64,000 bases of DNA from Kozakia baliensis (GCF_001787335.1 NZ_CP014674.1:2695001-2759000), one strand, 5' to 3'. Numbered from the stretch's first letter, positions 45,855-58,089 are shown. Made by a program: numbers and translations. Notes: generated from the letters alone by a model not told the origin.

Positions 45855-45978
45855 GATCCTCTCTTTCATAGGCAAACCTTGGGCTTTCGAAAACAGCGAT
45901 GTTCATATTGTCCTCAACCCCGCGCTTCGATAATCACCTTTCCTGGCATTTCATAACCAACTGAGAGTGTGAGATAGC

Positions 45979-46905
45979 GTGTTGGACCGACTGACGAGCA
46001 TGCGGGTTTTCACGCGCGTGGTGACGACGGGAAGCTTCGCCGCGGCGGGGCGTTCCCTTTCATTATCTCAAACGATGGTGACCAAACATGTCGTCGCGTT
46101 GGAGACGCATTTGGGATGCACGCTGTTTCATCGCAGCACGCGCCGCCTTTCCCTGACCGAAGCCGGCAAGCTTTTTCTGGAAGGCGCGCAGAAAATCCTG
46201 ACGGATATGGAGGAGATCGAACAGGGCGTTTCCGCGCAAAGGCGGGAGCCGCGCGGCGTGTTACGACTGAACGCGCCTGTATCCTTCGCCATTCGCCATG
46301 TCGCGCCGCTTATCCCAGAATTTCATCGTCGTTATCCGTTGGTGACGATCGAGTTAGGGCTGAATGACCGGCCTGTCGATCTAATCGAGGAAGGTTGGGA
46401 TTTAACGCTCCGAATCCGGCAGATGGCCGCCAGCACACTTCGAACGCGGAAGCTGGCCTCGATTCGATTCGTGCTTTGCGCCGCGCCCGACTACCTGGCG
46501 CGGGCGGGAACGCCACGCACGGTGGATGATCTCGGCGCGCATGTTTGTTTGGGGTACACACTCAGTGCGACGGTAGGGACGACGCGATGGATTTTCGGGC
46601 GCAAAAGCGAAAAAAGCGTCGCGGTCTCTTGCCCTCTCATCGCCAACAATGGCGATGTTCTGCGCGAGGCGGCGCTGGCGGGGCAGGGAATTATCTATCA
46701 ACCGAGTTTTTTGGTGGCGGATGAATTGAAATTCGGCCGTTTACGGATGCTCGAACTGGATTACCCACCCATCGAAGCCTCGGCGCTTCATGCGGTGTAC
46801 GCGCCGACCGAGCATGTGCCGCTCAAGGTGCGGGTGATGATCGATTATCTTGCTGAGCGTTATGGCCCCGTTCCGCCTTGGGACGAGGGGTTGCATTTGG
46901 CGTGA
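45979..46905 (+). CDS. LysR-family transcriptional regulator
   Basis: 308 residues. N-terminal helix-turn-helix (SFAAAGRSLSLSQTMVTKHVVALE, about residues 19-42) and a substrate-binding domain of the CrgA/DmlR subgroup (GVLRLNAPVSFAIRHVAPLIPEF). GTG start. Divergent from the dioxygenase-YceI pair with a 124-nt gap, the standard layout for a LysR activator and its target. Confidence 0.9.
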   Translation: MLDRLTSMRVFTRVVTTGSFAAAGRSLSLSQTMVTKHVVALETHLGCTLFHRSTRRLSLTEAGKLFLEGAQKILTDMEEIEQGVSAQRREPRGVLRLNAPVSFAIRHVAPLIPEFHRRYPLVTIELGLNDRPVDLIEEGWDLTLRIRQMAASTLRTRKLASIRFVLCAAPDYLARAGTPRTVDDLGAHVCLGYTLSATVGTTRWIFGRKSEKSVAVSCPLIANNGDVLREAALAGQGIIYQPSFLVADELKFGRLRMLELDYPPIEASALHAVYAPTEHVPLKVRVMIDYLAERYGPVPPWDEGLHLA

Positions 46906-46907
46906 GA

Positions 46908-47894
46908 TCAGCCCGGCACAAGCACGGCTGCCCCTTCGAAACGACCATGCCGCAGATCGTCCAGCGCTTGGTTGGCCTGTTGGAGTGGATAAGTGGTGGT
47001 TTGGGTTTTGATCCCGATTTCCGGCGCGATTTTGAGAAAATCCAGCCCGTCCTGACGCGTCAGATTTGCGACCGAGACAATCTCGCGCTCCTCCCAAAGA
47101 TCATCGTAAGAGAATGCGGGGATTTCGCTCATATGAATACCCGCGCAAACGACTCTGCCACCTTTGCGCACGGCTTTCAGCGCAGCCGGCACCAAACTCC
47201 CAACCGGAGCGAAGATGATGGCCGCATCGAGAAGTTGCGGCGGAACCTCATCCGAACCGCCTGCCCAGACCGCGCCGAGACTACGAGCGAAATCCTGGGT
47301 TTTCGTATCGCCCGGGCGGGTAAAGCCATACACTTCGCGTTTCTGCCAGCGCAAAACCTGGGCAATGATATGCGCCGCCGCACCGAAACCATAGAGCCCG
47401 ATGCGCTGGCCGTCTCCGGCTTTGGTGAGAGAACGCCAGCCGATCAGCCCAGCGCAAAGTAACGGCGCGAGGGAGACATCCTCCCCCTTTTCACCGAGCG
47501 GGAAAGCGTAGCGCGCATCGGCGACCGTCATGGTGGCGTAGCCGCCATTGCGCGTGTAGCCAGTGAAGATCGGGTGATCGCAGAGATTTTCTTCCTCGTG
47601 CGTGCAGAAGAAACAATGCCCGCAAGTATGGCCGAGCCAAGGAATACCGACGCGCTCGCCGATCTTCAGATCCGTGACGCCGTCGCCAAGCTTGTCGATT
47701 CGCCCAACGATTTCATGGCCGGGAATGATGGGAAGCGCAGGGTGAGTCAGATCGCCATCCACGACGTGCAGATCGGTGCGGCAGACGCCACATGCACCGA
47801 TCTTCACGCGAATCTGACCTGCTCCCGGTTCCGGATCGGGCAGGTCGACGGGTTCCAGAGGCGTATGGGGGCGGCTCAGACGCATGGCGAACAT
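46908..47894 (-). CDS. Zinc-dependent alcohol dehydrogenase
   Basis: 328-residue medium-chain dehydrogenase. Catalytic zinc: GACGVCRTDLHVVDG and PGHEIVGRI; structural zinc: CGHCFFCTHEEENLCDH. Coenzyme loop GLYGFGAAAHIIAQ departs from GxGxxG in the last Gly (Ala). Belongs to the AdhP/AdhA-like cytosolic group acting on primary alcohols or aldehydes. ATG 47894 with AAGGA upstream; the open frame extends further without a ribosome site. Confidence 0.9.
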   Translation of the reverse strand: MFAMRLSRPHTPLEPVDLPDPEPGAGQIRVKIGACGVCRTDLHVVDGDLTHPALPIIPGHEIVGRIDKLGDGVTDLKIGERVGIPWLGHTCGHCFFCTHEEENLCDHPIFTGYTRNGGYATMTVADARYAFPLGEKGEDVSLAPLLCAGLIGWRSLTKAGDGQRIGLYGFGAAAHIIAQVLRWQKREVYGFTRPGDTKTQDFARSLGAVWAGGSDEVPPQLLDAAIIFAPVGSLVPAALKAVRKGGRVVCAGIHMSEIPAFSYDDLWEEREIVSVANLTRQDGLDFLKIAPEIGIKTQTTTYPLQQANQALDDLRHGRFEGAAVLVPG

Positions 47895-47996
47895 TTTTCG
47901 GTCCTTCGGCGAGACAGCAGAAGCAAAAGCCTGACAGATAAATTCGGCCCGCCCCATGATCTGCGTCAAACTCACCGACCCGTCATGAGTTCGCCG

Positions 47997-48665
47997 TCAG
48001 ATACCCGTCAGCGGATTCTGCACGCTCTTGCCTTCCTCGGAAGCTCGCCAGAGATACCATGCCAATGCCGAACGATAGGGGGAAAAGGCGATGGTCGCTT
48101 CCTTCAAGGCTTTGGGCTTGGGAAGTTCGTCTAGGTTCTTGATACGGCGCCAGCCAGCGCGCACGCCATAATCATCCACCGGCATGATATCGGGCCGGTT
48201 TAATGTGAAAATGAGTAACATTTCCACGGTCCACCGCCCGATACCGCGCAGCGTCACCAGCCGGGCGATCAACTCCTCATCCGAAAGGCCCGTGGCTTCT
48301 TCCGCACTTGGCACCAAGCCTTCGAGCCTGGCGCGCGCCACCCCTTGCATGGCCGCCAGCTTCGCAGCGGAGAGACCGCAGGCGCGCAGATCGGCATCCG
48401 GCAGAGACAGCATGGCTTCGGGTGTGGGGAAATCCCCGCCGGACAAGGCTTTCACCCGCCCTAAAATCGCCTGCGCCGCACGGCCGTGAAGTTGCTGGCC
48501 GATAATGGCGCGCAACAATGACTGATACGGCGCCATGCCGTCCTCCCCGCGCAGGCGGCAGGGGCCGATGCGTTCGATCAGCGCGCGGACATCGGGGTCC
48601 GCGCCCAGACATTGATAAAGACGGTCATCATCGGGCGAAACAATCTCATGCATGGCATGCAACAT
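47997..48665 (-). CDS. DNA-3-methyladenine glycosylase II (AlkA-type)
   Basis: 222 residues of the HhH-GPD superfamily. The HhH-GPD block is LVTLRGIGRWTVEMLLIFTL followed by PVDDYGVRAGWRR with the catalytic Asp. N-terminal SLLRAIIGQQLHGRAAQAI is the damage-pocket helix. It removes alkylated bases by a monofunctional mechanism. Lacks the N-terminal beta domain of E. coli AlkA, resembling the compact MAG/Mpg2 form. The start (48665, 48653 or a TTG at 48698) is uncertain. Confidence 0.88.
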   Translation of the reverse strand: MLHAMHEIVSPDDDRLYQCLGADPDVRALIERIGPCRLRGEDGMAPYQSLLRAIIGQQLHGRAAQAILGRVKALSGGDFPTPEAMLSLPDADLRACGLSAAKLAAMQGVARARLEGLVPSAEEATGLSDEELIARLVTLRGIGRWTVEMLLIFTLNRPDIMPVDDYGVRAGWRRIKNLDELPKPKALKEATIAFSPYRSALAWYLWRASEEGKSVQNPLTGI

Positions 48666-48943
48666 ACCGCATTCGATCGTTTCGTCATTGCTTGGCAAGA
48701 GAGGGTCTTCGATGGCATGATGAAAGGTGTGTCAAATTATAGCGGGAAGCGGATTTTCCGTCGCTCTCGAAACGATACACGTCTTGCAACTACGCAGGTG
48801 GCATTCTGAAACGCGCCCAGGCTGCCGCTACGGCGAGCACTCCCTCTGACGACCTACAGGACAGCGCGCCAAGAGGCCGCCGCTTTCGGCGTGAGCCTTT
48901 GCTTTTCGCGCCGTCCAATCGCGCCGAGCGCACGCCGCCCTCC

Positions 48944-49987
48944 ATGCCGAGCGGTCGCGAGAAGCTTTCAAGCTACATGCCGGGCTTCCCCGGTTATCAC
49001 CGCCTGCGGCCCAACACCGTCACCCTGATCAAACCACAGGTGATGGAAGATTCGGGCATCACGACCGTGCTGCTCGCCTCCGTCATCGCGCATGCGCTTC
49101 TCATCACGCTGCTGCTCGTCGAAAGCGCACGCCATGCGCATGGCACGCCGCAAGGCATGAACGAGCCGCAAGTGGAAATGATGTTCGCACCGCCTTCTCG
49201 CAGCGGCATGGAAGGCCCGCACACCGAAAACCCCGGCGGCCAGACTCAGCCTTCCCCGAGCCACCAGGAATCCGCCTCGAAGCAAAGCGCCCAGAGCGAA
49301 GAGAAAGAGGAGCAAGAACAGCAGGAATCTCGCCCCACGCCGGCAACGCCGACGCCGGAGGCGCCTGCCGCACCCCCCATCGCCCAAATGCCCTCCGCGG
49401 AACTGCCGACGCCAACGCCCGAACCCAAGCCCGTCACCCCCGGCACCGCGCCGTCAGGACGCTCCACCACCGCGCACGCGCATAGCCGCCACGCCAGCGC
49501 ACACCGTCATCGCGCGACATCCAACAACCCGTTCGCCAATCCGATGGATCTCTCCTTTGGCGAAGCGCCCGCGCCGACGCGCCGACGTCGTGGCCATTAT
49601 GGCGGCTCCGGCGGGCCGATCGACATGTCGCTGGGGCCGCTCGTCAGTAACGGGCAAATCAACGCGCCTTATCAGACGCGCAACAGCATCCGCGGCGTCA
49701 GCGACGATTACGGCAGCGAAATCGATCATTGGATTCGCTCGCACATGTATTATCCGGAAGACGCGATCCGTAACGGGGAGGACGGCCCCTCCTCCGTCCA
49801 CGTCGTGCTGGACCGTTCCGGCCGGGTGAAATCGGTGCGCCTCACGGGGCAATCCGGCTCCTACTCGCTCGATGCGGCGACGACCGGCATGTTCCAGGGT
49901 GCGAAATTGCCGCCGGTCCCGCCGGACATGAAGGGCGACCATTTCGACATCGACCTGACGATCAATTACATGCTGATCCGCCGGTAG
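48944..49987 (+). CDS. TonB-like energy transducer
   Basis: 347 residues. One membrane helix (TTVLLASVIAHALLITLLLV) near residues 38-57, a Glu/Pro/Thr/His-rich periplasmic spacer of about 160 residues, and a C-terminal TonB-type domain (YPEDAIRNGEDGPSSVHVVLDRSGRVKSVRL...MFQGAKLPPVPPDM). It should bring proton-motive force to outer-membrane receptors. ExbB/ExbD are not adjacent. No ribosome site marks a start; 48944 is the first ATG, 48899 (TTG) and 48977 are alternatives. Confidence 0.83.
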   Translation: MPSGREKLSSYMPGFPGYHRLRPNTVTLIKPQVMEDSGITTVLLASVIAHALLITLLLVESARHAHGTPQGMNEPQVEMMFAPPSRSGMEGPHTENPGGQTQPSPSHQESASKQSAQSEEKEEQEQQESRPTPATPTPEAPAAPPIAQMPSAELPTPTPEPKPVTPGTAPSGRSTTAHAHSRHASAHRHRATSNNPFANPMDLSFGEAPAPTRRRRGHYGGSGGPIDMSLGPLVSNGQINAPYQTRNSIRGVSDDYGSEIDHWIRSHMYYPEDAIRNGEDGPSSVHVVLDRSGRVKSVRLTGQSGSYSLDAATTGMFQGAKLPPVPPDMKGDHFDIDLTINYMLIRR

Positions 49988-50010
49988 GCCTCAGCCCGAG
50001 ATCAGATGTT

Positions 50011-51654
50011 TTAAGCCGCGCCGCCGGGCGAATTGAGGATGTATCGGATTTTGCGGCCGAGATCCTGTTTGCGATAGGGCTTGTCGATCACGTCATATTC
50101 CGCACCGCCCGCCTCGGTGCGTTCCAGTGAATGCGCCGCGTAACCCGTCGTCAGCAGGCATTTCAGCATCGGCCTGATCCGCGTGGCTTCGCGCGCCAGC
50201 ATAACGCCGTTCATCGTTCCAGGCATGACCAGATCGGTAAATAACAAATCGATCGGCGTATCCCGATGCAAAATTTCCAACGCCTGATCGGCATTCTCCG
50301 CCCTTTGCACCCGATAGCCGAAATCCTCTAGGAACGCCTCCGCCAGATCGGCGACATCGGGGCGATCTTCGACGATCAGGATCGTCTCATGATGCCCTTG
50401 CAGGTCCGCATTCTCACGGTCCGTCTGCTTCAGTGAGGACGGCAGCGCTTCGACCGCTGGAAAAAAGAGATGGATCGCCGTGCCCTTGTGCGGCTCGGAG
50501 ACGATTTGCATACCGCCTTCCGATTGCTTGACGAAACCATACACGATGGAAAGACCCAACCCCGTACCGCGCCCTTCCCCCTTGGTCGTAAAGAACGGGT
50601 CCAACACGCGGTCCTGGATTTCCAGCGGCATGCCGACACCGTTATCGATAACCGAAACCCGCACATAACGACCAGGCGCCAAAGCATCCCGCTTGCTTTC
50701 GGCGGTGCGTTCGATCGTCACATTGAGCGTCTGGAGCGTGACGCTGGCATGCGCGACGTTCTGCAAGGCATCACGCGCATTCAGAATAATATTGAGCAGT
50801 GCGACTTCATATTGGCTGGCGTCGATGCGGCAGTTCCACAAGCTTTCATCGAGCTCGAAATGCAGTTTGATGCCATCGCCCAACGAATGGCGGACCATAT
50901 CCTCCATGCCGCAAATGCGCTCATTAAGGTTGAGCGCGCGCCCTTCCAGACGCTGCTTGCGCGCAAACGCCAGGAGTTGCTGCGTTAGCGTCGCCGCCCG
51001 TTTCGCCGCGTCATGAGCATGACGAACGTTCCGCAATAAGCGATCGGGATTGACCTTCCCACGCTCCAAAGCCTGGATGTTCAATTCCTGATAGCCGGTC
51101 ATGACTTGGAGCAGATTGTTGAAATCGTGCGCAATGCCGCCAGTCAGTTGACCCAGCGCTTCCATCTTCTGCGCTTGCCGGAGCGCTTCCTCGGCATCCC
51201 GGCGGCGCGAGATATCCAGTTGAGAGCCGAAGAAATAAAGCAGGTTTCCATCTGGATCGTAGACGGGAGAAATGAACAGCGCATTCCAAAACGTAGAGCC
51301 GTTCTTACGATAATTCAGGATTTCAGTGGCGATTTCCGTGCGCGCCGCAATGGCGTTCCTGATTTCGGCAATCGTCTCGGAATTGGTTTCCGGCCCTTGG
51401 AGAAAGCGGCAATTCTGCCCAAGAATTTCATGCGCCTCATAACCCGTCATGGTCAGAAAGGCGCGATTGGCGAAGATGATATCGTTATCGGGCGTGTTCG
51501 GGTCGGTTACAATCATCGGCATACGCGTCGTCTCGACCGCGGCGAAGAAGATATCGCTCGAACGTGTCAGAGGCTCCGCGCGGCCTTCAACGTTGCGTTG
51601 GCCCGCCACGTTGTTCAGCGCGGCACTATCGTCTTTATTGGTCCGATCCGTCAT
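50011..51654 (-). CDS. LOV-domain hybrid histidine kinase (blue-light sensor)
   Basis: 547 residues. A LOV/PAS domain (about 31-150) has the flavin-adduct motif GQNCRFLQG with Cys82, and FWNALFISPVYDPDGNLLYFFGSQLD. Next comes the dimerisation-phosphoacceptor helix with His176 in IAHDFNNLL, then an ATPase domain (NIILNARDAL, DNGVGMP, GRGTGLGLS) and a receiver (about 425-540) with Asp in LLFTDLVMPG and Lys in VIDKPYRK. No membrane segment: soluble. Blue light should switch phosphotransfer through a flavin-cysteinyl adduct; output unknown. It lies 56 nt after gcvP, same strand. Confidence 0.92.
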   Translation of the reverse strand: MTDRTNKDDSAALNNVAGQRNVEGRAEPLTRSSDIFFAAVETTRMPMIVTDPNTPDNDIIFANRAFLTMTGYEAHEILGQNCRFLQGPETNSETIAEIRNAIAARTEIATEILNYRKNGSTFWNALFISPVYDPDGNLLYFFGSQLDISRRRDAEEALRQAQKMEALGQLTGGIAHDFNNLLQVMTGYQELNIQALERGKVNPDRLLRNVRHAHDAAKRAATLTQQLLAFARKQRLEGRALNLNERICGMEDMVRHSLGDGIKLHFELDESLWNCRIDASQYEVALLNIILNARDALQNVAHASVTLQTLNVTIERTAESKRDALAPGRYVRVSVIDNGVGMPLEIQDRVLDPFFTTKGEGRGTGLGLSIVYGFVKQSEGGMQIVSEPHKGTAIHLFFPAVEALPSSLKQTDRENADLQGHHETILIVEDRPDVADLAEAFLEDFGYRVQRAENADQALEILHRDTPIDLLFTDLVMPGTMNGVMLAREATRIRPMLKCLLTTGYAAHSLERTEAGGAEYDVIDKPYRKQDLGRKIRYILNSPGGAA

Positions 51655-51710
51655 GCGCCCATTTCTACAGTCTCTTTTCGGTTAACGGCATAATGGGCGC
51701 AATGTTCCTT

Positions 51711-54575
<2,865 letters not shown>

Positions 54576-54652
54576 CGTATGATCGTCCTCGTTTTTCGGG
54601 CATGACCCAAAATCCGGCGGAGAACCGAATTCTCCGCACGGCGCAATGTTTT

Positions 54653-55018
54653 TTAGAGAGAAGCCTTATAGGCTTCGGCATCCATCAGACCTTCGAGCTG
54701 AGCGGAATCCTTGATCTTCAGCTTAAAGATCCATCCCTCGCCTTCCGGATCGGAACCGACCAGCGTCGGCTCATCGACCAGCTTCTCGTTGAAGTCCGCG
54801 ATGCTGCCGGAAATCGGCGCATAGATGTCGGACGCCGCCTTGACGGATTCCACGACCGCCGCCGGTTCGCCTTGCTCGACCTCCGTGCCTTCGTCCTTAG
54901 CTTCGACGAACACCAGTTCGCCCAGTTCCTCGGAGGCATGCCCAGTGATGCCGACCGTGGCGGTGTCGCCTTCCAGGCGGACCCATTCATGGGATGGGGT
55001 ATAGTAAGTCGTGCTCAT
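54653..55018 (-). CDS. gcvH: Glycine cleavage system H-protein
   Basis: 121 residues; lipoyl carrier. The lipoylated lysine is Lys60 in [14 protein letters not shown], and [20 protein letters not shown] is the N-terminal block. It shuttles the aminomethyl intermediate from GcvP to GcvT. Located 21 nt after gcvT. Confidence 0.96.
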   Translation of the reverse strand: MSTTYYTPSHEWVRLEGDTATVGITGHASEELGELVFVEAKDEGTEVEQGEPAAVVESVKAASDIYAPISGSIADFNEKLVDEPTLVGSDPEGEGWIFKLKIKDSAQLEGLMDAEAYKASL

Positions 55019-55039
55019 GATCAGTTTTCCGCTGTCAGA

Positions 55040-56173
55040 TTATCGTTTGAAACCAGGGGCCACGAAGGGCAGCGCCCGCACATGAATCGGGATGTATTTG
55101 CCCCGCAACTCCGCGAACAGCGCCGTATCCGGCGCGGCATGTTCCGGCGTGACATATCCCATCGCCACCGGCGCGTTCACGCTCGGGCCGAACGCGCCCG
55201 ATGTGACGACGCCCACCGGCTCCTGGCCTTGGGCATCGGCGAACAAGCGCGCACCGGCGCGCACCGGCGCGCGGCCTTCCGCGCTTAGCCCGACGCGCTG
55301 GCGGCCGACGCCTTCCCGCGCTTGTTTCATGACGATCTCGGCGCCTGGATAGCCGCCCGCCCGCGCGCCGCCTTCACGCCGGGCTTTCTGCATCGCCCAG
55401 CCGAGCGCGCCCTCCAATGGCGTGGTCGTCTCATCCAGATCGTTGCCGTAAAGGCAGAGCCCCGCTTCCAGGCGCAAGCTATCACGCGCGCCAAGCCCGA
55501 TCGGCAGAACGCGCGGATCGGCGAGAATGGCGCGCGCTACTTTTTCAGCCCGGTCCGCTTTCATGCCGATTTCGAAACCGTCCTCTCCGGTATAGCCGGA
55601 GCGCGACAAGGTACACGGCACGCCTGCAATCTCGGTTTCAATGGCGTCCATGAAGCGCATTTGCGCGGCTGCGGGGCAAAGCCCGGCAATGACATCAACC
55701 GCTTGCGGGCCTTGCAGCGCCAGCAATGCGCGGTCATCCAATCGTTCGACCGTCACCCGGTCCCCGATTGCGGCCTCGATATGCGCGATATCTTCGTGCT
55801 TACAGGCCGCATTGACGACGACGAACAGCCAGTCGCCCATATTGGCGATCATGAGATCGTCCATGATGCCGCCCTGAGCGTTGGTCAAAAAGCCATAACG
55901 CTGGCGGTGCGGAGCAAGGCCCACGATATCGACCGGCACCAGCGTTTCCAACGCCAAAGCGGCGTCGCGCACATCGCCGGATTTGGCGGTCAGGCGCAGT
56001 TGGCCCATGTGCGACACATCGAACAAGCCCGCGCTTTTGCGAGTTTGGAGATGTTCGGCCATCAGGCCCGCCGGGTATTGCAGCGGCATTTCATAGCCTG
56101 CGAACGGCACCATTTTGGCGTTCAGTTCGAGATGCAACGCATGAAGCGGCGTACGAGAAAGAGTGTCGGACAA
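55040..56173 (-). CDS. gcvT: Glycine cleavage system T-protein (aminomethyltransferase)
   Basis: 377 residues; transfers the methylene group to tetrahydrofolate with release of ammonia. Blocks: MVPFAGYEMPLQYP, GLFDVSHMGQLRL (with the usual Asp-Val-Ser-His), GFLTNAQGGIMDDLMI, RSGYTGEDGFEI and LGARDSLRLEAGLCLYGND. The start is TTG, preceded by GGAG 7 nt upstream. The leader is a tandem glycine riboswitch. Confidence 0.95.
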   Translation of the reverse strand: MSDTLSRTPLHALHLELNAKMVPFAGYEMPLQYPAGLMAEHLQTRKSAGLFDVSHMGQLRLTAKSGDVRDAALALETLVPVDIVGLAPHRQRYGFLTNAQGGIMDDLMIANMGDWLFVVVNAACKHEDIAHIEAAIGDRVTVERLDDRALLALQGPQAVDVIAGLCPAAAQMRFMDAIETEIAGVPCTLSRSGYTGEDGFEIGMKADRAEKVARAILADPRVLPIGLGARDSLRLEAGLCLYGNDLDETTTPLEGALGWAMQKARREGGARAGGYPGAEIVMKQAREGVGRQRVGLSAEGRAPVRAGARLFADAQGQEPVGVVTSGAFGPSVNAPVAMGYVTPEHAAPDTALFAELRGKYIPIHVRALPFVAPGFKR

Positions 56174-56207
56174 TGACGAACTCCGTGATGGAGGTTGGAC
56201 GCGCCTT

Positions 56208-56376
56208 TGCCCCTTCTGTCGATTTGCCTGAGATCGCTATCCCGTCGGCGGGCGCGTTCGAAACGCACCTCTTTCCAGAAGTTTGAGCCGATTTCGGTCC
56301 TTCAGCCTGAGAGTTTCCGGGGCGGTTGCTCCTTCGGCGCCGGTTTTTTTGCAACCGGTCTCTCCCGTAATCGGTT
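56208..56376 (-). ncRNA. Tandem glycine riboswitch of the gcv operon
   Basis: Two glycine aptamers read leftward. Aptamer 1 (56376-56288) has GGGAGAGACC, GCGCCGAAGGAGCAA and ACTCTCAGGCTGAAGGACCG, with P1 formed by CCGATT/AATCGG. Aptamer 2 (56281-56213) has CTTCTGGAAAGAGG, GCCGACGGGA and ATCTCAGGCAAATCGACAG, with P1 CTTCTG/CAGAAG. They are only 6 nt apart. The 3' end is 35 nt before the gcvT start. Glycine binding normally switches gcv expression on. Confidence 0.92.
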
Positions 56377-56439
56377 CTTTACTCCTGACAGGTTTGTCGC
56401 CGAAAAGTCAATCTTCGAAACGAAATGAAAGATCAGATT

Positions 56440-56742
56440 ATGGCCGATCATCTCACCGTCATCGCCGAATTCGCCACGACGCCGGAAACGTTCGAAAAAT
56501 TTCTCGATATCTGCCGCTATGACAGCGAACGTTCCGTGGCTGACGAGGAAGGATGCCACGAATTCAACGTGCTCACCCCGCAGGATCAGCCCGACACCAT
56601 CGTCCTATATGAAGTCTATGCAGGCCGTCCCGCTTTCGAAACGCATCTCAAGACGCCGCATTTTCAAAAATTCGCCGACGCCTTGCGCGACCTGAAGATC
56701 CAAGAGCGAAGCGTTCGCTTTTTCACCCGCCGCGCACCATGA
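56440..56742 (+). CDS. Antibiotic biosynthesis monooxygenase (ABM)/YgiN-like protein
   Basis: 100-residue ABM-domain protein: HLTVIAEFATTPETFEKFLDIC, the conserved SERSVADEEGCHEFNVL and VLYEVYAGRPAFETHLKTPHF. Members are cofactor-free monooxygenases, quinol oxidases, or of unknown reaction. ATG 56440 fits the family start; 56425 is an alternative. Its stop overlaps the next ATG (ATGA). Confidence 0.85.
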   Translation: MADHLTVIAEFATTPETFEKFLDICRYDSERSVADEEGCHEFNVLTPQDQPDTIVLYEVYAGRPAFETHLKTPHFQKFADALRDLKIQERSVRFFTRRAP

Positions 56743-56978
56743 AGAAAATCTTCTTCTTGTCGCTTCTGGCGCTTTCGGCCTGCGCAGCCAAGCAAGCCCA
56801 ACCGCCCAAACGGATCGGCATGCCAAACCCGGCTTCCGTTCATTGCCTGCAACAGGGCGGAAAGCTGGAAATTCGCAACACACCCAAAGGCCAGGTCGGC
56901 ATGTGCCATCTCTCCGATGGGCGCATTTGCGAAGAATGGGCGCTCTATCGCGATAATCGCTGCGTCGCGACGCCATAA
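56739..56978 (+). CDS. DUF333-family lipoprotein (YoaF/hemolysin-like)
   Basis: 79 residues. Signal KKIFFLSLLALSAC with lipobox (LSAC), then the DUF333 core: GMPNPASVHCLQQGGKLEIR, GQVGMCHLSDGRICEEWALYR and NRCV. The four conserved cysteines are present. Attached to the membrane by lipid; function unknown. Translationally coupled to the ABM gene. Confidence 0.88.
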   Translation: MKKIFFLSLLALSACAAKQAQPPKRIGMPNPASVHCLQQGGKLEIRNTPKGQVGMCHLSDGRICEEWALYRDNRCVATP

Positions 56979-56984
56979 AGAAAA

Positions 56985-57013
56985 CTCCCGCCTTCCTGGT
57001 TCGAAGGCGGGAG
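56985..57013 (-). terminator. Rho-independent terminator of the Hint-domain gene
   Basis: Perfect 11-bp stem CTCCCGCCTTC / GAAGGCGGGAG with a 7-nt loop, lying between convergent genes. The T-run (TTTTCTTT) follows only in the leftward direction. Confidence 0.85.
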
Positions 57014-57026
57014 CAACATAGGCGAA

Positions 57027-57997
57027 TCAGGCGGCGATCGTAGCGCGATCATCCTCAATGTAGGGACCCCCCGCCACCACGCGCAGAGCCAGCATGCGCG
57101 AGTGCTGAAATTCCCGCGTCTCAACCGGAAGAAGCGCATCGCCATTCGTCCAGCGCAGGCCACCATCCAACGGATACCAGCCTGATGTGCTCAGTTCTCC
57201 AAGATCGATATCTTGCGTCTGTGCGGCATCCCAAAGCGTCACTTGGCTCAACAGCACGCCCAAATGACGACGATCATCCAAGAACGGGCCGATCACGTCC
57301 GATGGGCGAGCGGCGCGCGAGACGATCCGCACCTGTCGGCAATGCGCCGGAAGCGTGAAAACGACGCGATCTTCCACCTTGCGGGTCGGACGCAAAATCT
57401 CGCCTTCTTCCGTCACGAGATGAAGATTCGAATCCTTCACGATTTGCGCTGCGATTTCGGCCGGCGGGAAGCCAAGTTCCTTCGAGCGCTGCGCCAAAAG
57501 ACGGAAAAGCGGCTCCACTTCCCGGCGTGCGGTCAACAGCGGTGCGGCGGCATCCATCTCCCAATTCCGCAACACGCGTTTCGGGATGGGAATGACATCT
57601 CCAGTTTGGCGGAACGCTGCGCGGTCACCAGTATCGAGATAGCTTTCCGTCGGCATCGATACAGCGAAGATAACCGAATAGTCCGCCGTCTCGATATGAT
57701 AGTAATCATAGCGGCTGAAGGAGCGGTCATATGCAATGCTGCCACCATTGACGAGCATTCGGGCCGGGATAAACTTGCCGTCGAAATACAAGCAATGTTC
57801 CGGCGTCACCCATAGATCACGAGATGGGATGCCCGACTCCACCGCACCTGCGATTTGTTAACGGAAGTCGCCGTTATGTTCAGCGTCGCGCGATTTCTGA
57901 CGGTTAAGCCGTTCGTCAGCACGGTCGAATTGGCTTTGGCGTAAGAAATGGTCACGTTTCCGGAGAGGACGGGCGTATTCCAAGCGCGCGTATTCAA
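57027..57997 (-). pseudogene. Truncated and frameshifted Hint-domain protein
   Basis: 57027-57842 encodes 271 residues that begin in the middle of a Hedgehog/Intein (Hint) domain: IAGAVESGIPSRDLWVTPEHCLYFDGKFIPARMLVNG. The N-terminal Hint half with the nucleophilic Cys is missing, and a TAA lies in frame just before IAGAV. In another frame, 57997-57845 encodes a passenger-like stretch (NVTISYAKANSTVLTNGL, RATLNIT) as found before Hint domains in acetic acid bacteria. The simplest reading is an internal deletion with frameshift in a long surface protein gene. The C-terminal part may still be translated from GTG 57842. Confidence 0.75.
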
Positions 57998-58089
57998 TTC
58001 AATTTAAGTTTTCCTATAAAAAGCATAAATAGAAAATAAAAATGTTTTATAAACGACTTATTAATCTTTTTCATAAGTACAAAAAAAAT

